64,000 nt of DNA. Origin: Albugo candida (Eukaryota; Oomycota; Peronosporomycetes; Albuginales). The DNA lies in assembly GCA_040437565.1 (NCBI GenBank), contig JBDOQK010000034.1:1-64000 (forward strand). Reading direction: 5' to 3'. The notes under the pieces are model-generated. The model searched no databases. It was not told the origin of the DNA and saw nothing but the letters and a program-made list of their open reading frames with translations. A program made the translations under genes and the position numbers. Shown here in pieces: positions 32,880 through 46,002 of this stretch. How positions within the stretch are numbered: position 1 is the first letter of the stretch; each line of letters begins with the position of its first letter.

Positions 32880-35800
32880 TAAGTGATGAGCTAAAATTGA
32901 TTCGTTTATCACATCATTTGATAGATATATCCTTGCGCACTCGATATCGTCCGAACATGCCGTGACAAGATTTGATGGTTTGGTGATATTTTGAAAGTAC
33001 TGCTGAATTCTTCGGGAAATGTGCTGTCGGATGCTTAAGTTTTCATAGTGATGAAAAGAATGTACCTACTTCACGAGGTCTGAGTGCGGTAATAGAAATG
33101 ATAGCGTGGTTTTGCTATTCGAATGGAATGCAGGGGTATCTGGATACTTATAGCGGTTCCGAGTACAAAATAGATAAGGAAATTCAGGGTTTAATTTAGG
33201 GTATCTGGATAACGTCTCTTGGCTTTTTTAGTATGTGGATTCATCTCGGTCCTTAACCTTATTAGATTTTCACATTTGTAAAAAAATCTTTTCATGTTTC
33301 TACGTTCTTACCTTAGCACTAGTTAGCAAAAATCCCAAGTTTTAGCTCATGCTCATTCTTATCCTTTTCGAAACCTAAAGACAAGATAAGTTCGAGGAAC
33401 CAAATCACTCGCAGACAACTCGCAGATAATGGATGTCTGATTAGGGACAACCAGGTACAACGTATCATTATATTCTACTCCTTTGCAGTACACAAAAGTG
33501 TTGACCTATTAAGCAATTTCCATTGCATGCACCGAGAACGACCTCCATACTGGTCACAACTTGCTGCAACTAACTCCTTAGTTCACAATACTTTCGTGGA
33601 AGTCATGGATAATTGTTCAATAGACCACATGGGCATGTTCTCGATCTTCCCCTCAACGTAACTTCTCATGTTTGTTCATTCACTTAAACAGCGCGGTTAG
33701 TAACTATTCCAAGAAGGAGCTGGTCCAAAAAATAACGCTATTTACTATCTTTATCTTATTGTCAAGAGCTCTTCAATGTGTGTCTATTATTTTCTTGCCA
33801 AAGTGGAATTCCGCAAAGTCAATTTTGCCCTGGCGCATNNNNNNNNNNNNNNNNNNNNNNNNNNNNNNNNNNNNNNNNNNNNNNNNNNNNNNNNNNNNNN
33901 NNNNNNNNNNNNNNNNNNNNNNNNNNNNNNNNNNNNNNTTAGTTCACAATACTTTCGTGGAAGTCATGGATAATTGTTCAATAGACCACATGGGCATGTT
34001 CTCGATCTTCCCCTCAACGTAACTTCTCATGTTTGTTCATTCACTTAAACAGCGCGGTTAGTAACTATTCCAAGAAGGAGCTGGTCCAAAAAATAACGCT
34101 ATTTACTATCTTTATCTTATTGTCAAGAGCTCTTCAATGTGTGTCTATTATTTTCTTGCCAAAGTGGAATTCCGCAAAGTCAATTTTGCCCTGGCGCATA
34201 TGCATCGTGCCCTTTACCATTCAGCAATAAACATCATTCGAATGTATTCTGGACAAATACCTCCAAGTCTCACTTGCCATACATCAATTCCTACACCACT
34301 CGTAATAGCAAATTTTTACAACCGTGCTTCCTGTCTCTTACTTAATCCATCTCGTCCGTAGTACATCATAAGCAGTGAGCGTTCATAGATGATTTTGTAT
34401 TGCGTCCGGATTACTACTGTTTCGTATTTCATCATTTCATGCAAACGGATATCATACATATAATATCATGTCGTTTGAAAGCCTTGGTTAATTGCTAGGC
34501 TAGGCTGGCAATTGACTAATGGAAAATAGAGCACGCCTTCGACAAGAAAAAAAACCATTTTCTCTTCATCCTTCACTGTAAGAAAAATAATATTAAATTC
34601 TTCTTCTTTGGCTTCAAGATTATCAGCGAATCCTTCATCCTAGTAAGCTGTGATGTGTGTACTCGATCCCGATTAAAAGTATCATCGCAAGGGCTCTATC
34701 TTATATTGATAGTTTATGAATCACCACTCCGCGCTCATCCGTTCTTTTCATTCCATGTATCACTGTCGCTTGTGTTCACCCAAATGAGCTTGATTTGGTT
34801 ATGTCTTCTTCCCCAACCAAGCTCGAGAAAGTAGAGTTTAAAGTGATCTCCACCGCAACGCAATCATATCAGCCCCCATTTTCAATCTTGGCAGCTGGCT
34901 TCCTTTTAGCATGATTGTATGGTTTCTTGCCACGATGAGAGCCTCCTTGCATACAGTGACTCATTTCGTGTGCGCTTGTTCCCCTGCGGGATTTTCACAA
35001 TCTTCATGTTAGTACAAATAAAGCCTTATGTCGTAATATGTCATAACAGATCAGTGTTAGAAGACTTTGCAACATGTGGTCCATCACCTGCAAGCCATTC
35101 ATGGGCGATGTAAATCTGCAAGTTGATTTTTGATATGGAGAATCTTGCAAAAATGGGTGCCCTTCCCGCGCGGTGGCTCCTGTACAGCTCACCTTGCAAG
35201 CGATTCGCCTTTTTTGCAGTCAAATAGGTTTCGTCTTATCTTCGTAGATTGATTCCACATCTCCGTGACAGTACATGTTATTGTACATTGCTTCGAAAGC
35301 TTCATCGAGAGCGATTCTTCATTTAGTTTTTTGCTCCTTGCTTGTTACCTATTGCATTCGCTCTTCATTATTCATTACTCCAGCTTACCTCCAGACATTC
35401 CTTTTTGATAGCTATCTGATCCGATAGACTTTTCTGAAGCAAATTCATCATTTCATGCTTGAAACAGTCCAGTCGTCTCCGTTTCAGCGTATGGGAGTCC
35501 CTGCAGATCCAACTCCAAATTCTCCTGCTTCTTCCCCGTAGTCTGAATATGACGATATGTTTGATGTAGTGTGTCGAATCGGTCGCGAAGAACCGGATAT
35601 TTTGCGAGTATTCGAGCTCATTACCTTAATGGAGACCGCGCAAAAATGTGACACTCAAATATATACGAGAATCTGTTTCTATCCATCTAACTACGGAGCT
35701 GTCTTTTTGAGCTCTTGACTACTTATCACATTTAACTCACTGCAGCTGTACCCAACGTAGAACAAGTTTCTACCACAAAAAGCTTAGATTAAGATACTAG

Positions 35801-36600
35801 TTGAAATCCTGCCTACGCAACAGCAACATGAAATTGTTGGTTGAAGAAGTGGTTGCTCCATCGTATTAGTGACAAACGGCTAAAAAAATTTCATCAGAAA
35901 AAAAACACTTCGTATAAGGAAAGCAACGAATTATAAGTCTTCGAAATTGCCTTACCTGGTCTTCGATTTTAGTATATCTTGTCCCTTTTGTTCGGAGTGG
36001 GATGATTTGAAACCATCACAGTTTTATGCACTGCGTTGGAAGCTTCTCGCTATAGAAGGATGCTCGTTCTAGACATGCTGATGAGATCATTTTGGCTTGA
36101 TCAACGATCACGGAAGCTGTACGGACATCATCGACCGTTGCCAGCAATGAATTTAGTGGCTGAATGCTATCGACGAGTGACTGCGCTGTGTCGATGTGAA
36201 AGTAGTTTGAGAGTATTAGCGCATCGACTTCACCACTCGATTCTACCTGGTACTTCAAAGACGAGCATAGAAGCCTGTGATAGATATGGTGTGAGGAACA
36301 AAAATTAATCAAATGTTGATCTGGCTGAAAGAGCTGGAATGTCTAAAGCTGGTGTTGAGAGCTTCGTCGCATGTGACTCTATTGATACGAAAAGACGTGC
36401 ATTCATTTGCAGCGAGTAAGTGGGTGATCTTTGTTTTTTTGGTCGATAAGGAAGCAACTCATTATGTAGGCATCTTGGACAGCATCACCATGTCCAATAC
36501 ATGTACACCGTCAAGCCTTTGCTTCTATCCACACTTAGAGTGTCACAAACTGCTTGCGCCTTGTTCTTCGGAAAGCCCGTTGCCATTCGAGGTCACGATA
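32880..36600. other. Gene-poor stretch with a gap flanked by a 261-bp duplicate
   Basis: No supported gene. The gap at 33839-33938 is flanked by an exact direct repeat: 33578-33838 equals 33939-34199, another unmerged contig overlap. Near 36.0-36.4 kb the minus strand has protein-like frames (GEVDALILSNYFHIDTAQSL; DEALNTSFRHSSSFSQ) that could be exons of a gene I cannot assemble or name. Confidence 0.45.
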
Positions 36601-36885
36601 GTGTATGTTCGTGACTAGAAATCAAAGACAAATAAAGCAACACTCCAATAGTAATGATTTACTTGTATAAACGACGTTTTTGCCTTCAGCTTACAATTAC
36701 TCTTAATCGTATGATACTAAGTAGACATCAATTCCTTATGAAGATTACTAGAATTGGCTACACCGAATTAACGAAGTAAAGCAAATAGAATAATGGTGAA
36801 TTAGATCACGGCATGATGGGAGAATACACGTTCACCTGTGTGTCCGTGCAACAAAATGCACGGATACGATACTCGTATTTGATGT

Positions 36886-38800
36886 CTACCACGATTGCAC
36901 GCACTGCAGGTCTCGTTTCCAGTCGCATGTGCAATTATACGAGCTGTACATTTTCGATAAGATGGTTTCATTGTTCATAATTGACTTTTTTTCGTAATAC
37001 AGCTGATGATAATACAAAACTCTTATTCGTGCATCTATACAGACGTATTCTTTCAGCCGAATTTGTGTGATAATGGGCTTCACATCACTAGTGTGATACT
37101 TCCGTTTGAATTACTTCTGTGCTACAATCACCAAGACTGTTCTGTTTGCGCCTAATGCGTTTTTTGGCAATACCAAACAAGGAATGTACATCTCGTACTA
37201 GTGTCTGCCGAAGATTGCGATTATATGGAATCTGCGGTCCGGCTTTCATCTTGTCGTCGCAATTCGGACAAATTGGGAAATCCATCTTATATTTTACCAT
37301 CCACAAGTAACGATTAGTCGCAGAGATAAAACAACGTTTCTCTTTCGCATAACACAACGAAAGCAATGTATCAATTCATTCTCATCATTCGTGTCAACGC
37401 TCGTCCATTTGTACAAAGTCACTTTTGCTTCAGCAGGCTCAATATCGCTATGGTCACTGAGCAAACGACTCGCCAATTCTTCCTGCGGACGCAAATTCAA
37501 ATCGAAATTGAACTTAAAGCGGCTTGATTCGTAATGGCATATTGCATCGGGTATAAGGTCCGCTTCTGTGCACTGAGTATTACGAAAAAATGGGAATTTC
37601 AGTTTGATTCGACGACTTTTGCCTTCTGATAATGACATCAAGAACGAGATGGACGTGAAAGACTGCATGGCATTTGGATCCATCTTTTCGAGTGTTGTTC
37701 AGGAAACACTCACCATGAAGATTCGATACGCGATTTTCGCGATGCGTAGCACTTTTACCTTCCATTATTGCAGCAATGTCATGGGTAGGTGTCAAACGAT
37801 CCACATGAACGGCATCCAACATGCAGTCGTCATGGGAATGAAGTTTACCACATCGGAGTTTACAATGGAGCTCTATCTCGGAGAAATACTTGGTGAACAG
37901 ATCAGCACGAAATCTTCCCTTCCCAGGCTTCGGAAATGGCACACTTTTATTAAATACAATCACTCCGTCATACTGTTTCTGCGAGCAACTCCAGCAATTA
38001 GAATTTTGACTACGTGCGGTGTCAGTCGAAATGCAGTACGACTGGAGTAGAATAGCATGAAGGCTACGCTTTGATCTTTCTTTCTCATCGGAACTGGATA
38101 AGGTTGGGGGCCAAATTTCAAAATCGTTATCAATTTAATCCACTCGAGGAAGCCTGCCAGCGCTTTCTTGCTGAATTTTTTTCGGTGATATTTTGTGTCT
38201 GAAATTATGTAAAGATCAGCTGATAATACAATCGTTTCTCCTCTGCACATTTGGAATCCGTGGCACGACTCAATAAACTTCTTGTCACTCGATGTGTATA
38301 TCACATACATCTGACCCGGTCTCGCATGCAAAATCATAGCGTACTTTCCATGCTGCCAGTATTGCTTTTCAGTTTGAAATAAGTTTCACATAAGGAGAAG
38401 TGAAAATGGTTTGGTATAAGGCACAGCGGTTTTGCCGGAGAACCGGATGGGTCTGATGATAAGATCTCCTCGATGATAAGCGCAAATCTTCATTACTCCT
38501 TCTCATTGTTTTGGAAATCGACTGACTCAGGCTGGAAGTCTCGACATTGATACGAAGTAGAGCATTCAATGCGATTAGTTTCGATATAATCGATCAATCC
38601 CACGACGAAGTAGCTTGTGGTTTCATCGCTACCCCCTCGTATTCTTCGACGTGAAGTGCACCCGTGTTTTCCGATAAGCATTGCTGACAGTCTTTATACT
38701 TGATTGTTTTCGCCGTGATGATCATCGAGACCAATCGAGCAGGATAAACTCGAGAAAAGCGATAGAGTACGGCTATGCGGATGGAACAAGTGGATTTCAT
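36886..38800 (-). CDS. Unidentified multi-part gene with zinc-ribbon-like cysteine pair
   Basis: Starting from an ATG at 38800, minus-strand frames follow one another with little gap. The first contains KDCQQCLSENTGALHVEEYE (38800-38594), then SDETTSYFVVGLIDYIETN (38681-38493, one-base phase change at a run of five G), then ICAYHRGDLIIRPIRFSG leading into ILHARPGQMYVIYTSSDKKF (38337-37960). Next come VIVFNKSVPFPKPGKGRF with HVDRLTPTHDIAAIMEGKS (37963-37580), then LNLRPQEELASRLLSDHSD (37683-37294), and finally FISATNRYLWMVKYKMDF followed by the CPNCDDKMK cysteine pair (37366-37088). A last frame reaches 36886. Junctions may be short introns or sequence errors. The mix of beta-rich blocks and late cysteines would fit an OB-fold or zinc-ribbon protein, but I cannot name a family. 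A decayed fragment of the same gene lies at 49.7 kb. Confidence 0.55.
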
Positions 38801-39037
38801 GCTGCAGAATTAATAATGAGCAAGATGACGCTATGTATCAGCATTTTGTGTCTGTGAACGCATAACCTCGTATAGCTTTTAACGCATTATGAGAAGATTA
38901 TATGAATGTATTGCATTCATCACTCCAAAAAAAAAAANNNNNNNNNNNNNNNNNNNNNNNNNNNNNNNNNNNNNNNNNNNNNNNNNNNNNNNNNNNNNNN
39001 NNNNNNNNNNNNNNNNNNNNNNNNNNNNNNNNNNNNN

Positions 39038-41358
39038 AGAAATCAAAGACAAATAAAGCAACACTCCAATAGTAATGATTTACTTGTATAAACGACGTTT
39101 TTGCCTTCAGCTTACAATTACTCTTAATCGTATGATACTAAGTAGACATCAATTCCTTATGAAGATTACTAGAATTGGCTACACCGAATTAACGAAGTAA
39201 AGCAAATAGAATAATGGTGAATTAGATCACGGCATGATGGGAGAATACACGTTCACCTGTGTGTCCGTGCAACAAAATGCACGGATACGATACTCGTATT
39301 TGATGTCTACCACGATTGCACGCACTGCAGGTCTCGTTTCCAGTCGCATGTGCAATTATACGAGCTGTACATTTTCGATAAGATGGTTTCATTGTTCATA
39401 ATTGACTTTTTTTCGTAATACAGCTGATGATAATACAAAACTCTTATTCGTGCATCTATACAGACGTATTCTTTCAGCCGAATTTGTGTGATAATGGGCT
39501 TCACATCACTAGTGTGATACTTCCGTTTGAATTACTTCTGTGCTACAATCACCAAGACTGTTCTGTTTGCGCCTAATGCGTTTTTTGGCAATACCAAACA
39601 AGGAATGTACATCTCGTACTAGTGTCTGCCGAAGATTGCGATTATATGGAATCTGCGGTCCGGCTTTCATCTTGTCGTCGCAATTCGGACAAATTGGGAA
39701 ATCCATCTTATATTTTACCATCCACAAGTAACGATTAGTCGCAGAGATAAAACAACGTTTCTCTTTCGCATAACACAACGAAAGCAATGTATCAATTCAT
39801 TCTCATCATTCGTGTCAACGCTCGTCCATTTGTACAAAGTCACTTTTGCTTCAGCAGGCTCAATATCGCTATGGTCACTGAGCAAACGACTCGCCAATTC
39901 TTCCTGCGGACGCAAATTCAAATCGAAATTGAACTTAAAGCGGCTTGATTCGTAATGGCATATTGCATCGGGTATAAGGTCCGCTTCTGTGCACTGAGTA
40001 TTACGAAAAAATGGGAATTTCAGTTTGATTCGACGACTTTTGCCTTCTGATAATGACATCAAGAACGAGATGGACGTGAAAGACTGCATGGCATTTGGAT
40101 CCATCTTTTCGAGTGTTGTTCAGGAAACACTCACCATGAAGATTCGATACGCGATTTTCGCGATGCGTAGCACTTTTACCTTCCATTATTGCAGCAATGT
40201 CATGGGTAGGTGTCAAACGATCCACATGAACGGCATCCAACATGCAGTCGTCATGGGAATGAAGTTTACCACATCGGAGTTTACAATGGAGCTCTATCTC
40301 GGAGAAATACTTGGTGAACAGATCAGCACGAAATCTTCCCTTCCCAGGCTTCGGAAATGGCACACTTTTATTAAATACAATCACTCCGTCATACTGTTTC
40401 TGCGAGCAACTCCAGCAATTAGAATTTTGACTACGTGCGGTGTCAGTCGAAATGCAGTACGACTGGAGTAGAATAGCATGAAGGCTACGCTTTGATCTTT
40501 CTTTCTCATCGGAACTGGATAAGGTTGGGGGCCAAATTTCAAAATCGTTATCAATTTAATCCACTCGAGGAAGCCTGCCAGCGCTTTCTTGCTGAATTTT
40601 TTTCGGTGATATTTTGTGTCTGAAATTATGTAAAGATCAGCTGATAATACAATCGTTTCTCCTCTGCACATTTGGAATCCGTGGCACGACTCAATAAACT
40701 TCTTGTCACTCGATGTGTATATCACATACATCTGACCCGGTCTCGCATGCAAAATCATAGCGTACTTTCCATGCTGCCAGTATTGCTTTTCAGTTTGAAA
40801 TAAGTTTCACATAAGGAGAAGTGAAAATGGTTTGGTATAAGGCACAGCGGTTTTGCCGGAGAACCGGATGGGTCTGATGATAAGATCTCCTCGATGATAA
40901 GCGCAAATCTTCATTACTCCTTCTCATTGTTTTGGAAATCGACTGACTCAGGCTGGAAGTCTCGACATTGATACGAAGTAGAGCATTCAATGCGATTAGT
41001 TTCGATATAATCGATCAATCCCACGACGAAGTAGCTTGTGGTTTCATCGCTACCCCCTCGTATTCTTCGACGTGAAGTGCACCCGTGTTTTCCGATAAGC
41101 ATTGCTGACAGTCTTTATACTTGATTGTTTTCGCCGTGATGATCATCGAGACCAATCGAGCAGGATAAACTCGAGAAAAGCGATAGAGTACGGCTATGCG
41201 GATGGAACAAGTGGATTTCATGCTGCAGAATTAATAATGAGCAAGATGACGCTATGTATCAGCATTTTGTGTCTGTGAACGCATAACCTCGTATAGCTTT
41301 TAACGCATTATGAGAAGATTATATGAATGTATTGCATTCATCACTCCAAAAAAAAAAA
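39038..41358 (-). repeat. Exact duplicate of 36617-38937 across a gap
   Basis: The gap at 38938-39037 is flanked by identical 2321-bp blocks, carrying the whole unidentified minus-strand gene (second copy 39307-41221). The left contig ends in a run of eleven A and the right copy reads through that same run at 41348-41358. This is most simply an unmerged contig overlap, so there is one gene, not two. A true recent tandem duplication is not excluded by sequence alone. Confidence 0.9.
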
Positions 41359-41359
41359 G

Positions 41360-44300
41360 AAAAAGAAGCTGATCACTTGGGGGGGGGGGTCATCACCAGT
41401 TATACTTGTGTATTTAGGCTTCGAATATCGCAACAACATGATTCAATCGAACGACGACACGATTCGATTATTTGCTTTTTTTCTTAATGTGGAACGCAAT
41501 GTGTAGGTATCCACGGCCCATATGCTGTGTGTGGTCACTTTTTAGGTTACAAATCATTAATCAACGCGCCAGTATTTTGTCTATTACCAAAACGAGTGGG
41601 AAAGCTGCGATTTACAGTTACAATCTGTCGAGGTCTTACAGTGCTTTGCGATGCACACCACTTGTATTCTGCCATAAATATGCATTCCGGTTGTTGCTAT
41701 TCTTCAGCAAGGTCGAAAATCGCTATTGGGCAGAGCTCAGTTTCACCACTGCGTCCCTCGTCCTCTTAAAAGTAGGTCTGAGTCATGGTCAAGGTGCTAT
41801 GTTGGCGCATCGTAGCACTTTTTGCATAACTTCAAACGTTGGTGTGGATTCTGTCTTCCTTATCCATTTGTGCATCAATAACTTAACTAACGAAGTCCAA
41901 TCGCTTGACTACATTGATACAATCACGGCTGATCACTACAATTCTAGGATTCCAACATGTATATGAATGATTTCTCTGCAACCGTAAGTCCAGCATACGT
42001 TGATGACGCTGGTGTAACACCTTGTGAGAAACAGAAGTATAGACAAGGGGTTGTAATCTAGTCACATCGCCGGTTTCAATCCAAAATTCACAAGTCATCC
42101 CAGCGATTTTTACCTTCCTGTCTTTCAATACGAAAGTGATTTCTTTGATTGCAGCATGGAGACGTCGGAAGACAATTCCTCTCGGATTTATAAGCTACTC
42201 AGTCTTGAATACACTCAAGCCCGAGCCAATCAGGCAAATAGGAGATATTGTTATACGCAAATGCAAATCACTTATGTAAAAAAGGTCATCTCGACATTGC
42301 AGACGCTCTAATCACCAGATCGGAAATAGTACATAAGGAATAGAATAAGGCACGACCCGAAAGGATTGATGTCATTGGAACTATAGATATGTAGGTTGGC
42401 ATAGAAATCATCATATCTTATACACGACTTCATTCACCTTTCGTGTCTTTGTCGACCCATCATGCGGCATCAGCAAGAATTCAACAATATTGAATCTCAT
42501 CCGTGGTTTTGCGGCGATGAAACAATGTGTGGCTGCGAGCTGACGGGATCTGCAAAAGGTGCTGCATTAGATCCAAACACATCCTTACAATGTCCTTCGA
42601 TGATATGAGTCGAACATCCATTCTATCACTACGTCGATCGGAGTGCAATGAAGGAGGGCTCAGTCTAGCAGCCACAAAGTTCTGAATCTTTTGTGATTAT
42701 ATTCCTTCCTTAAAATCTCTTCAATTAAAAGATAACTTGCACGCCGTTCGGAGCTCCAGAAATACCAAAACACCAGCCATTAGCTAGTAGCACGGCTGAC
42801 GTTCCTCTTTAGACTATGAACGGCAAACGCGAGCCGGCTGTGGGAATAATTTCTTATTGTCAGGATGCGCACCATGTGCACCAAGTGTGACTTCTCGTTA
42901 TCAAATTTTAACTACAAGTAGGTTATCGACTCGTTTATACTGACGGTCCACTAGCGGCGTCTTTCGTGATTTCAAGCCAAGGATATCCCGGGATATAAAT
43001 ACTCGTTGATTGAGATACTTCATGTGGCTGATATTCAGCGGCATCTTCGCGATCCTCTCCCTTTTCCTGTACTCATATTAGACAGTAGGCAAGCTTACTA
43101 CTCCCTTCGCTCCGATACCTTCTTAACTTGCGTTCCACTCATTATATTGTCAACGGCTTTCTCACTGCTGCCACCGTACTAGCTATGCTAGTCCAGTATA
43201 CTCATCAAAGCGTGAAGCTGTCTCGACCGGAAGTCGTGCTGTCCTGTCACTTTGTTTTTTCGCCACCCATTTTTAACGCTCCAAGCAGCCCCAGTGATTT
43301 GCCACTGATGAGCGTATTTATACCATTCTTATATACCATCATCGAGTTCATCGCAGGCAGATCGCCATGCAATAACTACGCGCCACCCAATCTTGCAGAG
43401 ATGCAGATGGCATTCCCACCTCGCATGCGAAGTTTTCCGGCTACTTCCTGTTCTTATCCTTATCTAGACCCCTTCCCCTGTTCAGACTTAATTGTTGCAT
43501 GTACTCCACTGAAAGATTCATTGTATTTTAGCCTTCACTGAAAACAAGCTTCTCGGAACTTTTTTCACATACAGATTAGCTTCGTAGAGATCGACGAGTG
43601 TTGCCAACTGTGCAAATATGTAAGATTTTTGCGTTCGATTGTATGCACCATTCACTTTCCAGCGTCAACGACATTTTAGCTTCGTATCATTTACCCTCTC
43701 GACCACGAATAGACATGGCACCCATCAATAGTGAGAGTTTGTAGTATATGCTTAGAAACAAGCTCCCATCTAGCAAACGACACTACATAGACTGATACTA
43801 CCTCATCAAGCTCATGTCCTTTTATATTAGTCTTGGTATATACGCAAACTTATCCATCTGGTAACCTGATCCAGTGCTTTATTATAACACCATGTTTCGA
43901 TACTTCCGTACCATCACCTTGTCGATCATTCATCTGTCGTGTCGTGAATTCCAGCGCGATGCATTATCTGTGATATGATGCAGTCGCCGACAGTCTGGTT
44001 GAATCTACTGACAGGCGTACTGGTCTTTAAATTTTGATACTACTGATGTGCTGGAATGCCACTCAACGAATGCGCTGAAAATGATTGTTAGTTTCTAGAG
44101 GTACGGGGACTTTATACCACATTTTTCAAAAAATATGGCTTATATACCATAAGCTTGAAAAATATGGTTTTTATACCAGAACAAATATTACACNNNNNNN
44201 NNNNNNNNNNNNNNNNNNNNNNNNNNNNNNNNNNNNNNNNNNNNNNNNNNNNNNNNNNNNNNNNNNNNNNNNNNNNNNNNNNNNNNNNNNNNNATGCTTC

Positions 44301-44590
44301 TTTGACACCGTGAGTGGGTGGTGCTTTCTAAACGCGTCAGTTCATCCATCGTCACGCATAGACTCATCTTTACCATGGGTTCGTAAGCGCGCTGGTACAC
44401 CTCCTTTGTCCACGACGTGTCGCAGAAAGTCTTGAGTAGCGAGAGCTTGTTGACGGATCGCAGGGCCGCAAAGAGATGAGATCATGGCCCTTTCATGTCG
44501 CCAAAGTAGCCACAAAAACACGGATTCTCTGGATTATCTAGATCGACAGAATACTCTACAGGGAGCTCTCCATCCTGTCTGCAAATACAG
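41360..44590. other. Gene-poor stretch with one gap
   Basis: Nothing I can support as a gene. A run of ten G follows at 41381-41390. A 137-codon frame at 43128-43541 is proline-rich and hydrophobic but starts from TTG. Ns fill 44194-44293, with no duplicate seen at the edges. Just left of that gap, near 44.1 kb, short TATACC/ATATGG stretches repeat in both orientations. The right end probably holds the C-terminal remains of the MULE at 44.6-45.9 kb. Confidence 0.45.
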
Positions 44591-44599
44591 ATACAAAGC

Positions 44600-45923
44600 G
44601 CTTGCGCTCGAATTCCTTCGACGCGTAAGCTCTAAGTTACCCCCACGAAGCCGACTTGGCGACGAATTCAACCTACTTGATCCCTATGTACTTTTCCACC
44701 GCCATGATACAGTCCAGAAGTGGCTTCTCTCTAGCTTCAAGCAGGACTTTATTAACAGACTCCACATTGTTGCTAGTCATGGTCCAAAAAGCGTGGACGT
44801 ATACTATACGCGGCAACCCATTTGAGCTTGTTTGCATCGAGTAGCCATGGGGCAGCGCCTTTGAATTGTTTTTCTTCAACTCAGTGGCTCGCCGTTTGAA
44901 CGACGCAACCGTCAAGGACCTGGAGAGATTCCATGTCTGGTCCTTCAGTGTCGCACTGCAAAATTAGGCGCTTAAATTGGCGAGAATGTGACGAAGACAA
45001 ACAAAGTAAGGGATGTCACCTGCTTGAACTTGCATCGCCGGAGAGAGACTCTTTTCACGGTTGGAGATGAATAATGTGACGAATGCTGGCGCTTCTATAG
45101 AGCGTAGAAGAAAGTTCAGGAACCATGACCAATTGTCCTTCATTCGCCTGACACCCAAGCGACCGCGACAATTTGGCTCTCATTGTTGCTGTTTTACAGC
45201 AAGTGAAAAGAAGAACTCCATCATATTTGTGCTTCATAAATGAGTCATCCAGATTGACTGAAAATTCGCGAAGCACATGAATGCCGGACTTGTATACGAC
45301 GACGAACCTAAAAAGTTTGTCCTCACGCAACGCGATATCTGCCTTGTGTCCGCGCTTGCTCATTTCGTGTACGTATGACCAGATGAACTGATTTTGCGTG
45401 CGATCTTCATCGACGAGTTGCGCTTTGAGTTGAATGCAGGCGTCGCGCAAGTCTGGTACGTTAATCGACGCCCATCAGCCGTAAGCTTCTTCTGCTTCTT
45501 AGCTGGACTGGCGTCACGACTATTATCAACGACGAACTGAAGGGCCGAATCAGGCAAAGTGAAGTATGAAGACTTATTTCTACGACTCGATTCGTATGAA
45601 GCCAAGTCAGCCCTCGTAGCGTCGTATGTGTGCGGCACGAACGTATGAGGCGGCACAAATCCCCTACCATACGCAAAAGCGACTGCGAAGCTGCAATTTG
45701 GATCGACACACAACACCTTGTAGCGTCTGTGGTCGCTCGATATGACACAAAACGCTTGTCGAACTTCTTCGTTGTATTCAATAATCGAACATGATATGTG
45801 GTCGCGATTGGCGCAGTCGCGTGAGTGAAAATATGCACGCCCGTCTACCCAGTCCTCTGGCGAACACCCGTCACCTGACTCTTGTGTATCACCAACGTAT
45901 CCGTCGTTGTTGGTATTCGTCAT
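44600..45923 (-). pseudogene. Broken MULE transposase, family 2
   Basis: The minus strand carries a MuDR-type transposase in pieces. From an ATG at 45923 there is a zinc-binding N-terminal part (YKVLCVDPNCSFAVAFAYGR and HTFVPHTYDATRADLASY). Then follows the first catalytic block NLDDSFMKHKYDGVLLF (about 45.2 kb), the block DNWSWFLNFLLRS with FISNREKSLSPAM and CLRHILANL (about 45.1-45.0 kb), and the third block SNNVESVNKVLLEAREKP (about 44.75 kb). Related MULEs have SDR where this copy reads SNR, so the second catalytic aspartate looks replaced by asparagine, while the first D and the E remain. At least three frame changes break it. Its termini were not found. It lies directly left of a second, unrelated MULE. 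Confidence 0.75.
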
Positions 45924-45993
45924 AGTCGCCAAATGTGAATATTTTAACGATATGGCACTCAAGAAGGTGTAAACTTCAGAGTTTTTGGTATAT

Positions 45994-46002
45994 TTTTCAT
46001 AA
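45994..46002. repeat. 9-bp target-site duplication, left
   Basis: TTTTCATAA immediately left of the MULE terminus at 46003. The identical nonamer lies at 48478-48486, directly after the right terminus. A nine-base duplication is the hallmark of Mutator-like insertion. Confidence 0.92.

Noticed and set aside
36016-36618. Gene on the plus strand at 36.0-36.6 kb
   Set aside because: The minus-strand reading looks more protein-like, but neither strand gives a start, splice sites and a motif together.
39307-41221. Tandem paralogue of the 37-kb gene
   Set aside because: Base-for-base identity over 2321 bp ending exactly at the gap and through the same poly(A) run indicates assembly overlap, not a paralogue.
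43128-43541. 137-codon frame as a membrane protein gene
   Set aside because: It begins at TTG, the hydrophobic start lies before any ATG, and no homology was recognised.
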